Positions 1-7,397 of a DNA stretch of 64,000 nt are shown one piece after another (positions within the stretch are counted from its first letter, which is position 1; every line of letters begins with the position of its first letter). Below the pieces are notes generated by a model that saw only the letters and a list, made by a program, of their open reading frames with translations, made no database searches and was not told where the DNA came from. Made by a program: the position numbers and the translations under genes. This stretch comes from Paracoccus pantotrophus (GTDB lineage Bacteria > Pseudomonadota > Alphaproteobacteria > Rhodobacterales > Rhodobacteraceae): contig NZ_CP044423.1 in NCBI RefSeq assembly GCF_008824185.1, forward strand, positions 819,501 through 883,500, read 5' to 3'.

Positions 1-84
1 CGGCCTGATCCCTTACTGCCCCGCGCAATCGACGGCCCTTCGCCTGGGGCCGTAACCTTCCCCCGGACGATCATGCGCGCAACT

Positions 85-113
85 GCCGGTCCCCTGCGGG
101 CCGGCTTTTCTTT
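85..113 (+). terminator. Intrinsic terminator of a gene ending left of the window
   Basis: A GC-rich stem (left arm 85-93 with one bulged T, right arm 98-105) is followed by a T-rich tail at 106-113. It points rightward, so it should end a plus-strand transcript from the left. No coding sequence can be assigned with confidence in bases 1-84, and the remaining bases up to 158 show nothing recognisable. Confidence 0.6.
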
Positions 114-158
114 GTCCGGGCGCATGTGCCGGTTGCGCCGGCAGGTGCCTCCGGCGGG

Positions 159-180
159 GGGTATTTGGGAAACGGTGAAA
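159..180 (+). repeat. Dispersed GGGTATTTGG-type repeat, copy A
   Basis: The core GGGTATTTGGGAAACGGTGA abuts the stop codon of the minus-strand scaffold gene (182-184). The same core recurs at 13688, 21715, 28387, 28446 (inverted), 43417 and 43470. It is almost always intergenic and near gene 3' ends. Confidence 0.7.
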
Positions 181-181
181 A

Positions 182-619
182 TCAGGCCGGCGAGGCGTCG
201 ATGGCGCCGAGCAGCGCCTCCCAGGCCAGCAGGATCGAGGCATGGCGGTTGGGGAATTCGCGGGCGGGCAGCAGGGCCTCCAGTTCGTCGAAGGGGGCGG
301 CGGGGGCGGGACCGTCAGCTTTTAGCATGGCCTGCAGTTCGTCGCGGGCGCGCGCGATTTCGTCGCGCGAGCGGCCAAGCGCGGTGCGGCCCAGCACCCC
401 GGCCGAGGCCTGGCCCAGGGCGCAGGCCCGCACCTCCTGCGCGAAATCGGCGATGCGGCCGTCCTGCATCGCCACATGCGCCGTCACCGAGGAGCCGCAT
501 TGCGGCGAACGGCGATGCGCGCTGCCCGTCGCATGGTCGAGCTTGCCCAGATGCGGGATATCCGAGGCCAGCGCCAAGATGCGCCGGGAATAGAGCTGCA
601 TCAGGTCGCTGTCGGACAT
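182..619 (-). CDS. IscU/NifU-like iron-sulfur cluster assembly scaffold homologue
   Basis: This 145-residue protein resembles the U-type scaffold family, on which Fe-S clusters are assembled before transfer to apoproteins. Two of the three usual cluster cysteines are visible: C41 in a PQCGSS motif and C66 in a RACALGQAS motif. The family's aspartate after the first cysteine is serine here (S43), and no third cysteine follows, so scaffold activity is uncertain. The ATG at 617-619 was chosen because it begins the homologous N-terminus, although the frame stays open to 1207. It is divergent from hisI across 60 bp that must hold both promoters. Confidence 0.8.
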   Translation of the reverse strand: MSDSDLMQLYSRRILALASDIPHLGKLDHATGSAHRRSPQCGSSVTAHVAMQDGRIADFAQEVRACALGQASAGVLGRTALGRSRDEIARARDELQAMLKADGPAPAAPFDELEALLPAREFPNRHASILLAWEALLGAIDASPA

Positions 620-679
620 GGTCTTTTCCCTTGCTGCCGCCCGGTCTAGATAGGGACGGCAAGCCCGAAAGGAAAGCCG

Positions 680-1045
680 ATGTTCGACCCTGCCAGCCTG
701 AAATATGACGCGAAGGGCCTGATTCCCGCCATTGCGCAGGATCATCAGAGCGGCGAGGTGCTGATGATGGCCTGGATGAATGCCGAGGCCGTGCAACGGA
801 CGCTGGAGACGGGCCGTGTCACCTATTGGTCGCGCTCGCGCCAGGGCTTCTGGGTCAAGGGCGAGAGTTCGGGCCATGTGCAGAAGCTGGTCGAGCTGCG
901 GGTGGATTGCGACCGCGACTGCCTGCTTTTGTTGGTGGACCAGGCCGGGCCGGCCTGCCACACCAACCGGCGCAGCTGCTTTTATACCGCCATCCGCGGG
1001 GGAGAGGAGGTTGTCATCATGGCGCCTCAGATCCCCAGGGATTGA
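680..1045 (+). CDS. hisI: Phosphoribosyl-AMP cyclohydrolase
   Basis: This enzyme opens the purine ring of phosphoribosyl-AMP in histidine biosynthesis, in the cytoplasm. The protein has 121 residues and is the free-standing HisI form without a HisE domain. Family motifs are clear: WMNAEA near 32, SRSRQGFWVKGESSGH at 51-66, metal-binding aspartates D76, D78 and D80, and zinc cysteines C77, C93 and C100 (motif ACHTNRRSCF). A GAAAGGAAAG ribosome-binding stretch lies just before the ATG. Its last 19 bases overlap the 3' end of the convergent gluQ gene. No other his gene is nearby. Confidence 0.95.
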   Translation: MFDPASLKYDAKGLIPAIAQDHQSGEVLMMAWMNAEAVQRTLETGRVTYWSRSRQGFWVKGESSGHVQKLVELRVDCDRDCLLLLVDQAGPACHTNRRSCFYTAIRGGEEVVIMAPQIPRD

Positions 1046-1890
1046 CGGATCTGTTCGGCGCTGACGCCCTCGTCGCGGAAAAGCTTCAGCGCCCGCGCGT
1101 CGTCGCGCTTGGCCAGCCGCTTGCCCTGCTCGTCGCGGATCAGCCGGTGGTGATGATAGCGTGGTGTCGGCAGTTCCAGCAGTTTCTGAAGGACGACATG
1201 GATCCACGTTGAATCCAGAAGATCTTTTCCGCGCGTGACCAGGGTGATGTCTTGCGCGGCATCATCCACCACCACCGCAAGATGATAGCTGGTCCCCATG
1301 CCGCGCCGCGCCAGCACCACATCGCCGATGCCGGCGATGAAATCCTGCGCCGACAACTGGTGCGGCCGGCCGGGGGCGACGTTCTCGTCGAGAAAGGCGA
1401 TCTCGTCGAGGCCTAGCTGGTCCAGCGCCCGCGCCGCATCCAGGCGGATGGCGTCATCAGTTCCGGCATCGGCCATGCGGCGCTGGCGGCAGGTGCCAGG
1501 ATAGACCGGGCCGTCGGGACCGATCCGCGGCGCCGCGCCCTCTTGCGGGGCCGAGAGCGCGGCGCGGATATCGGCGCGGCGGCAGCGGCAGGGATAGGTC
1601 AGGCCCAGCGCCGAAAGCCGTTCGAGCGCAGCTTGATAAGCGGGCAGGCGCTGGGACTGGTGCATGACCGGCCGCGGCCAGTCCAGGCCCAGCCAGCGCA
1701 GATCCTCGGCGATCAGCGCCTCGTATTCCGGGCGGCAGCGGCCTTGGTCGATATCCTCGATGCGCAGCAGGAACTGGCCGGGATCGGCCAGCCGCGCGGC
1801 GGTCAGGGCCGCGAAGGCATGGCCCAGATGCAAGGGACCGGTCGGCGAGGGGGCGAAGCGCGTCCGGTTCAAGATTGTCCTGCAAGCCAT
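1027..1890 (-). CDS. gluQ: Glutamyl-Q tRNA(Asp) synthetase
   Basis: This paralogue of glutamyl-tRNA synthetase attaches glutamate to the queuosine base of tRNA(Asp) rather than to a tRNA end. At 287 residues it has the catalytic domain only and lacks the anticodon-binding domain, as expected for the family. The HLGH form of the class I HIGH motif is near residue 21, a Cys-rich zinc region (CRCRRAD, later PGTC) lies around 100-133, and KRLAKRDDA near 255 replaces KMSKS. Its ATG overlaps the end of trmFO by 22 nt, so translation is probably coupled. Confidence 0.92.
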   Translation of the reverse strand: MACRTILNRTRFAPSPTGPLHLGHAFAALTAARLADPGQFLLRIEDIDQGRCRPEYEALIAEDLRWLGLDWPRPVMHQSQRLPAYQAALERLSALGLTYPCRCRRADIRAALSAPQEGAAPRIGPDGPVYPGTCRQRRMADAGTDDAIRLDAARALDQLGLDEIAFLDENVAPGRPHQLSAQDFIAGIGDVVLARRGMGTSYHLAVVVDDAAQDITLVTRGKDLLDSTWIHVVLQKLLELPTPRYHHHRLIRDEQGKRLAKRDDARALKLFRDEGVSAEQIRQSLGI

Positions 1891-3209
1891 TGCTGGAAAT
1901 CGGCTTTTGCGCGGTCGGTATAGGCTGGGTAGCGGTCCTTGCGCCCCTTGCGGCCGCCGCGCATCGCGTCCAGCGGCGGGTAGAGGCCGAAGTTCACGTT
2001 CATCGGCTGGAAGGTCTTGGCATCCGCGCCGCCGGTGATGTGGTTGACCAGCGCGCCCATCGAGGTGGTGGCGGGCGGCGGCGGCAGGTCGCGCCCCAGT
2101 GCCTCGGCCGCGGCCATGCGCCCGGCCAAGAGGCCCATGGCGGCGGATTCCACATAGCCCTCGACCCCCGTCACCTGGCCGGCGAAGCGCAGGTTCGGGC
2201 GCGCGCGCAGCCGCAGCCGGTCGTCGATCAGCCGCGGTGAGTTCAGGAAGCTGTTGCGGTGGATGCCGCCCAGACGGGCGAATCTGGCGTCCTGCAATCC
2301 GGGAATGCGCCGGAAAACATCTATTTGCGCGCCATATTTCATCTTTGTCTGGAAGCCGACGATATTGTAGAGCGTCCCCAGCGCATTGTCGCGGCGCAGC
2401 TGCACCACGGCATAGGGCTTTTCGGCCGGGTTATGGGCATTGGTCAGGCCCACGGGCTTCATGGGGCCGTGGCGCAGGGTTTCGCGGCCGCGCTCGGCCA
2501 TGACCTCGATCGGCAGGCAGCCGTCGAAATAGCCGGCCGTTTCCCCCTCGTGGAACTCGGTCTTGTCGGCGGCGAGCAGGGCGTCGATGAAGCCCTCGTA
2601 ATCCTCGCGCGTCATCGGGCAGTTGATATAGGCGGTGCGCTCTGCCTCGGTCTCGCCCTTGTCGTAACGGCTTTGCCGCCAGCAGATCGACATGTCGATG
2701 CTCTCGGCATGGACGATGGGGGCGATGGCGTCGAAGAAGGCCAGCGAGCCTTCCCCGGTCAGGCCGCGGATCGACTGGCCGAGCGCCTCGGAGGTCAGCG
2801 GGCCGGTGGCGACGATCCAGCGGCCCTCCGTCGGCAATTCGCGGATCTCGCCGGGCTGGAAGCTGACCAGCGGCTCGGCCTGCAGCGCCTGGGTCACCGC
2901 CTGCGAGAAGGCGTCGCGGTCCACGGCCAATGCGCCACCGGCGGGCAGGCGGTGGCGGGCGGCCATGGCCATGATCAGCCCGCCCGCCGCCCGCATCTCC
3001 CAATGCAACTGGCCCACGGCGTTCATGCGGTCGTCATCCGAGCGGAAGCTGTTCGAGCAGACCATCTCGGCGCAATCGCCGGTGCGGTGAGCAAAGGTGG
3101 CGACCTGGGGCCGCATCTCGTGCAACACCACCGGCAGGCCGGCGCGGGCGATCTGCCAGGCGGCCTCGGAGCCGGCAAGACCGGCGCCGATGATATGGAT
3201 CGGTTCCAT
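1869..3209 (-). CDS. trmFO: Folate/FAD-dependent tRNA (uracil-54-C5)-methyltransferase
   Basis: TrmFO makes ribothymidine at position 54 in the tRNA T-loop, using methylenetetrahydrofolate and FADH2 instead of S-adenosylmethionine. The 446-residue protein starts with a dinucleotide-binding GAGLAGSEAAW motif at 8-18 and contains the family block DCAEMVCSNSFRSDD around 45-59, which includes a conserved cysteine. A second conserved region (INCPMTREDYEGF) is near 190. A strong GAAGGGGAA ribosome-binding site precedes the ATG. It forms an overlapping pair with gluQ, linking two tRNA-modification enzymes. Confidence 0.95.
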   Translation of the reverse strand: MEPIHIIGAGLAGSEAAWQIARAGLPVVLHEMRPQVATFAHRTGDCAEMVCSNSFRSDDDRMNAVGQLHWEMRAAGGLIMAMAARHRLPAGGALAVDRDAFSQAVTQALQAEPLVSFQPGEIRELPTEGRWIVATGPLTSEALGQSIRGLTGEGSLAFFDAIAPIVHAESIDMSICWRQSRYDKGETEAERTAYINCPMTREDYEGFIDALLAADKTEFHEGETAGYFDGCLPIEVMAERGRETLRHGPMKPVGLTNAHNPAEKPYAVVQLRRDNALGTLYNIVGFQTKMKYGAQIDVFRRIPGLQDARFARLGGIHRNSFLNSPRLIDDRLRLRARPNLRFAGQVTGVEGYVESAAMGLLAGRMAAAEALGRDLPPPPATTSMGALVNHITGGADAKTFQPMNVNFGLYPPLDAMRGGRKGRKDRYPAYTDRAKADFQQWLAGQS

Positions 3210-3264
3210 GCGTTTCCCCTTCGCGTCAGGCGCGATCTCCTAGCAATCGCGGGCCATGACGGCA

Positions 3265-3297
3265 AGAGAAAGGGCGGCGCCCGCAGGGGTGCCGCCC
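3265..3297 (-). terminator. Intrinsic terminator of rplY
   Basis: Read leftward, a 7-bp GC stem (arms 3291-3297 and 3272-3278) is followed by TTTCTC. It sits 25 bp after the rplY stop codon, between rplY and trmFO. Confidence 0.6.
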
Positions 3298-3322
3298 GAT
3301 TCTGTCCGGCCTCGGCCCGCAA

Positions 3323-3952
3323 TCAGGCCTCGGCGGCCTCGCCTTCGGCAGCCGCAGCTTCCTCGTTATCGGCCGAGCGCAGGCCCGAGGGCGCGGCGAT
3401 ATTGGCGATGACGAAGTTGCGGTCGATGGTCGGCTTCACGCCGGCCGGCAGCACCACGTCGTTGATGTGGATGGTGTCGCCGATCTGGCGGCCGGTCAGG
3501 TCCACGGTGATCTGCTCGGGGATGTCCGAGGCGGTCACGACCAGCTCGACCTCGGGGCGCACCACGACCAGCGTGCCGCCGCGCTTGAGGCCGGGGGCGG
3601 CGTCGTGGTTCTCGAAGTTCACGTGGATGAACAGGTTCACGCGGGTGTTGCGGTGCAGGCGCATGAAGTCGATATGCGTCGGCAGGTCTTTCACCACGTC
3701 GCGCTGGACGCCGCGGCAGACGACGCGCACGTCGTCCTGGCCGTCGATCTTCAGGTTCCACAGCGTGGACATGAAGCGGCCGGCGCGCAGCTTGGTCAGC
3801 AGCGAGTTGAACTCGATTTGGATGGGCTGCGGCTCCTTGCCGTCGCCATAAACGATGCCGGGCACCTTGCCTTCGCGGCGAGCTTGGCGGGCGGCCCCCT
3901 TGCCTGTCCCCGCGCGTGCCTCGGCCACCAGATCCGGGATCTCTTTGGCCAT
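3323..3952 (-). CDS. rplY: 50S ribosomal protein L25/general stress protein Ctc
   Basis: This 5S-rRNA-binding ribosomal protein has the long Ctc form: an N-terminal L25 domain (about 1-95) followed by a TL5-type C-terminal beta domain (about 100-190) and an acidic, Ala/Glu-rich tail. The product has 209 residues. The ATG at 3950-3952 was chosen because MAKEIPDLVAEARAG matches the family start and AAAGGA lies just upstream; the open frame extends to 4000 without support. The gene pth, which often follows rplY in related genomes, is not here; a terminator and trmFO follow instead. Confidence 0.94.
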   Translation of the reverse strand: MAKEIPDLVAEARAGTGKGAARQARREGKVPGIVYGDGKEPQPIQIEFNSLLTKLRAGRFMSTLWNLKIDGQDDVRVVCRGVQRDVVKDLPTHIDFMRLHRNTRVNLFIHVNFENHDAAPGLKRGGTLVVVRPEVELVVTASDIPEQITVDLTGRQIGDTIHINDVVLPAGVKPTIDRNFVIANIAAPSGLRSADNEEAAAAEGEAAEA

Positions 3953-4014
3953 GATGGTATTCCTTTGGTTACGGTTCGCGGCCATCCTCCAAGGGTGCAT
4001 GGCCGAAGCCGCGC

Positions 4015-4042
4015 CTATAGCGCGACGTCATTCGGATGTGAA
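4015..4042 (-). promoter_or_regulatory. Candidate sigma-70 promoter of rplY
   Basis: Read leftward, TTCACA and CTATAG are separated by 16 bases and lie about 60-90 bp before the rplY start codon. The match to consensus is partial, so this is a plausible rather than proven promoter. Confidence 0.35.
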
Positions 4043-4072
4043 GCGAAAAAACAGTTGCATGCCGCGGGGAAA

Positions 4073-5137
4073 ATGCTTGTCAGATCGTCCTCGCTGGTTG
4101 CAAAGCTTGCTCCAGTGCGGGTCGGGGTTTTCGCGTTGCATCGGATTCATTCGCTGGACTATCTGAAGCTGGGACTGGCGGTCCTGGTGGCCTTTGCCCA
4201 TACCTACTGGCTGCAGTCGCATATGACGCCGCAGCTGTTCATGATCGGCAACGGGCTGATGCGGGTGATGGTGCCGACCTTCTGCATCGTGGCGGGCTAT
4301 TTCCTCTATTCGGCGGTGGCGCGCGGCAAGGGCAACAAGTGGCTGGCCCGCGTGGCGGCGCTCTACCTGTTCTGGATGGCGGTCTATCTGCCTTTCTGGA
4401 TGGATCAGGTGCATGGGCTCGTCTCGCTGCTCAAGACCCTGGCCTGGGGCTATTTCCACCTGTGGTTCATGGCCGGCATCCTGGTTGCCGGGGCGGTGGT
4501 TCTGCTGTTGCGCGGCTTTGCCCGCAGGGTCGCGCCGGCCTATGAATACCGCATCCTGCTGGCGGCGGCGGCGGTCTGCGCCGCGATCGGGCTGGTTCTG
4601 CAATATGTCGCCCTGTCCGGGATCATGCAGATCGGGGTGAAGAAATTCTCGAACGGCCTGTTCATGTGCTTTCCCTTCGTGGCCATCGGCTATCTCTGCG
4701 GCCGCCGCGTGGCCCGGCTGGGGCTGCAGGGGCTGCCGCCGCGCCGGCTGGCGCTGGCTGCCACCGCCGCCGGGGCCGGGCTGCTGATGGCCGAGGCCTG
4801 GCTGGTGCAGGCCTGGCGCAGCGACCAGGTGATGCTGGACATCCCGATCAGCTCTTACGTCGCGGCGCCGGCCTTGTTCGTGGCGGTGCTGGGCACGGCC
4901 ATGCCGCAGCCGCCGATCCGGCTCGATCCGATCTCGGCCATGATCTATTTCATGCATGTCATGGCGCTGCATCTGGCCCGCCTGCTGGGCTTCGAGCACC
5001 TGGGCGAGCTGATGCTGTTCGCCGTCGGCCTGCCGACCCTGGCCGCGATGCTTCTGGGCCGGTTGCGGATCCCCGGATTCGGCAAGGAAAGGACGCGGGG
5101 GCAAGGCGAACAGACCCGGCCCGATCCGGCGCCCTGA
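4073..5137 (+). CDS. Acyltransferase family 3 integral membrane protein
   Basis: This polytopic inner-membrane protein of about 354 residues resembles the acyltransferase-3 family, which O-acylates surface sugars and other extracytoplasmic acceptors. The family opening HRIHSLDYLKLGLAVLVAFAH appears near residues 23-43, followed by about ten hydrophobic segments and a charged C-terminal tail. The ATG at 4073 sits directly behind GGGGAA. A slightly later start nearer the LHRIHS motif is possible. The acceptor cannot be predicted, since no polysaccharide genes are nearby. It converges on lldD with only 9 bp between stop codons. Confidence 0.75.
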   Translation: MLVRSSSLVAKLAPVRVGVFALHRIHSLDYLKLGLAVLVAFAHTYWLQSHMTPQLFMIGNGLMRVMVPTFCIVAGYFLYSAVARGKGNKWLARVAALYLFWMAVYLPFWMDQVHGLVSLLKTLAWGYFHLWFMAGILVAGAVVLLLRGFARRVAPAYEYRILLAAAAVCAAIGLVLQYVALSGIMQIGVKKFSNGLFMCFPFVAIGYLCGRRVARLGLQGLPPRRLALAATAAGAGLLMAEAWLVQAWRSDQVMLDIPISSYVAAPALFVAVLGTAMPQPPIRLDPISAMIYFMHVMALHLARLLGFEHLGELMLFAVGLPTLAAMLLGRLRIPGFGKERTRGQGEQTRPDPAP

Positions 5138-5146
5138 TCCGGCCGC

Positions 5147-6310
5147 CTAGCCCCAGGCTTGCAGGAAATCCTGCGGCACCAGCAGGTTGTGGCGGCCCAG
5201 GTTCTTCACGTCCCGCTCGCCGCAGAGCGCCATGGTGATGTCCAGTTCCTTCTGGATCACCTCCAGCGCGCGGGTCACGCCGGTCTCGCCCATGGCACCC
5301 AGCCCATAGATGAAGGCGCGGCCGATATGGGTGGCATGCGCCCCCATGGCCAGCGCCTTCAACACGTCCTGGCCCGAGCGGATGCCGCTGTCGAGATGGA
5401 TTTCGACCTGGTCGCCCACCGCCTTGACGATCTCGGGCAGCATGCGGATGGAACTGACCGCGCCGTCGAGCTGCCGGCCGCCATGGTTGCTGACGATGAT
5501 CGCATCGGCGCCGAAATCCGCGGCCATGCGGGCGTCCTCGGGGTCGTTGATGCCCTTGAGGATCAGCTTGCCGCCCCAGAGGTCGCGGATGCGGGCGATC
5601 TTGCCCCAGTCGAGCTGCGGGTCGAACTGCTCGGCCGTCCAGGCGACCAGAGACGAGGGGTCGCCCACCCCCTTGGCATGGCCGACGATATTGCCGAAAA
5701 AGCGGCGCTTCGTTTGCAGCATCTCGATGCCCCAGCGCCATTTCGTCGCCAGGTCCAGCAGCACCGGCAGGGTCAGCCGCGGCGGGGCGGATAGCCCGTT
5801 CTTCAGATCCTTGTGGCGCTGGCCCAGGATCTGCAGGTCCAGCGTCAGCACCAGCGCCGAGCAATGGGCGCGCCGGGCCCGCTCGATGATCGCCTCCAGG
5901 AATTCCTGGTCGCGCATGACGTAAAGCTGGAACCAGAACGGCGCCTGCACCGCCTCGGCCACGTCCTCGATCGAGCAGATCGACATGGTCGAAAGCGTGA
6001 AGGGCACGCCAAAGGCTTTCGCGGCCCGCGCCGCCTTGATCTCGCCATCGGCGCATTGCATGCCGGTCATGCCGACCGGGGCCAGGGCCACCGGCATGGC
6101 GACCCTTTGCCCGACCATGGTGCTTTCCGTCGTCCGTCCGGTCATGTCCACCGCGACGCGCTGGCGCAGCTTGATGCGCTGGAAGTCCGAGCAGTTCTCG
6201 CGGAAGGTGCTTTCGGTATAGCTGCCGCTTTCGGCATAGTCGTAGAACATGCGCGGCACGCGCCGGCGGTAGATCGCCTTCAGATCCTCGATGCAGGTGA
6301 TGACCGGCAT
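5147..6310 (-). CDS. lldD: FMN-dependent L-lactate dehydrogenase (alpha-hydroxy-acid dehydrogenase family)
   Basis: This membrane-associated flavoenzyme oxidises L-lactate to pyruvate and passes electrons to the quinone pool. The 387-residue length and a (beta-alpha)8 barrel pattern fit the family. The active-site block SNHGGRQLDG contains the catalytic histidine H276, K252 lies in the LILKGI strand, and the phosphate-binding region DSGIRSGQDVLKALAMGA follows. The ATG at 6308-6310 is preceded by GAGGAG; the frame stays open further upstream without homology. No lactate permease or lldR regulator adjoins it. Mandelate or glycolate oxidase specificity cannot be excluded. Confidence 0.88.
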   Translation of the reverse strand: MPVITCIEDLKAIYRRRVPRMFYDYAESGSYTESTFRENCSDFQRIKLRQRVAVDMTGRTTESTMVGQRVAMPVALAPVGMTGMQCADGEIKAARAAKAFGVPFTLSTMSICSIEDVAEAVQAPFWFQLYVMRDQEFLEAIIERARRAHCSALVLTLDLQILGQRHKDLKNGLSAPPRLTLPVLLDLATKWRWGIEMLQTKRRFFGNIVGHAKGVGDPSSLVAWTAEQFDPQLDWGKIARIRDLWGGKLILKGINDPEDARMAADFGADAIIVSNHGGRQLDGAVSSIRMLPEIVKAVGDQVEIHLDSGIRSGQDVLKALAMGAHATHIGRAFIYGLGAMGETGVTRALEVIQKELDITMALCGERDVKNLGRHNLLVPQDFLQAWG

Positions 6311-6320
6311 GGCATTCTCC

Positions 6321-6671
6321 TCAGTTCGGCGCGCAGTCGGTGCTGCCCTCGGGGCAGTCCTCGGCCGGGGATTGCTGCGACAGGGCCCTGGCGCGGGCGT
6401 GCAGGGCCTCGGCGCGGCGCTGCAAGGCGGCGTCGCCCGCCGCCGGCGCGGTGCCGGCGCGGGCGGCAAGGGAGCGGCCGCGCGCATCCAGCGCGCCGCC
6501 CGCCGCCGCGGGGTCGCGGGCGGCATCGGCGGCATGGCCGGGCAGGGCCGGTTCGGCCAGCAGCCGGTCGGTCGGCATCAGTTCGGGATAGTCGCCCACC
6601 ATGTCGCCGCATGCGGCCAGGCTTGCCAGCGCCAGCGCGCCCCAGATCCGCCCGCCCCAGATCCGCCCCAT
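6321..6671 (-). CDS. Small predicted lipoprotein, unknown function
   Basis: This protein of about 116 residues has a short basic start, a hydrophobic stretch and a lipobox (LASLAAC) with the acylated cysteine near residue 21, so it should be a periplasm-facing lipoprotein. The rest is alanine/arginine-rich with a CPEGSTDC tail containing two cysteines. ATG 6671 follows GGGGGAACGG; an in-frame ATG at 6692 is also possible. The signal-peptide region holds a tandem repeat of GGGCGGATCTGG that encodes GRIWGGRIWG. It is 10 bp from lldD on the same strand and divergent from the TetR gene. I do not recognise a family. Confidence 0.6.
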   Translation of the reverse strand: MGRIWGGRIWGALALASLAACGDMVGDYPELMPTDRLLAEPALPGHAADAARDPAAAGGALDARGRSLAARAGTAPAAGDAALQRRAEALHARARALSQQSPAEDCPEGSTDCAPN

Positions 6672-6773
6672 GCCGTTCCCCCATGTCTTCATGCGCCGGA
6701 CCATAGGCCCGGCGGGGCGGCGGGGGCAAGATGCGCTCTTTACCTTGCCGCGGCTCGCCGCCTAGAAGACGAC

Positions 6774-7358
6774 ATGGCAAGAACCCAGGGCTCAAGGGCA
6801 GAGATCACCGGACCGCTGGTCCGCGACGCCGCGCGCAGGCTGTTTGCGCGCCACGGCTATGCCGCCGTCTCGATGCGCCAGATCGCGGCCGAGGTCGGCG
6901 TGCAGGTCGGCACGCTTTACAGCTATACCGCCGACAAGCAGGCGCTCCTGGCCGACCTGCTGCGGGTGCATATGGAGGAGTTGCTGGCCGCCTGGCGCGA
7001 CGATCCGGCCCGGCCGGCGCTCGACCGGCTGGAGGCGTTCCTGCGCTTTCACATCCAGACCAGCCTGGAGCGCCCCGAGGCGGTGTTCCTGTCCTATATG
7101 GAGCTGCGCAACCTGACGCCGGAAAACCGTGCCGAAATCGCGGCCCTGCGCCGTCGCTACGAGGATGCGCTGGAGGCGATCCTGATCGCCGGCGAGGCCG
7201 AGGGCACCATGGCCGTGCCCGATACCCGGCTGGCCACCATGGCGCTGATCGCCATGCTGACCGGCGTCACCAACTGGTACCGCGAGGGCGGGCGGCTGGA
7301 CCAGGAGCGGGTGGTCGCGGTCTATCGCGAACTGGTGCGCGGCGCGGTCGGTGCATGA
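6774..7358 (+). CDS. TetR/AcrR family transcriptional regulator
   Basis: This 194-residue dimeric repressor-type protein has an N-terminal helix-turn-helix (about 20-60), with the motif YAAVSMRQIAAEVGVQVGTL followed by YSYTADKQAL, typical of TetR proteins. The C-terminal ligand-binding domain is helical and resembles those of regulators controlling acyl-CoA metabolism, but the ligand is not predictable. It is transcribed away from the small lipoprotein gene, which is a candidate target along with itself, and is followed 39 bp later by dnaG. Confidence 0.85.
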   Translation: MARTQGSRAEITGPLVRDAARRLFARHGYAAVSMRQIAAEVGVQVGTLYSYTADKQALLADLLRVHMEELLAAWRDDPARPALDRLEAFLRFHIQTSLERPEAVFLSYMELRNLTPENRAEIAALRRRYEDALEAILIAGEAEGTMAVPDTRLATMALIAMLTGVTNWYREGGRLDQERVVAVYRELVRGAVGA

Positions 7359-7397
7359 CCCTTTGCAACCGGCCGGCGTGATCCGATATAAGGCGGC

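Noticed and set aside
1..84. End of an upstream gene at the left edge
   Set aside because: Stop-like triplets exist in several frames, but too little sequence remains to identify a coding region.
182..1207. A 341-codon minus-strand open frame
   Set aside because: Only the part from the ATG at 619 resembles the scaffold family; the upstream part is antisense to hisI and gluQ intergenic coding and is a GC-rich shadow.
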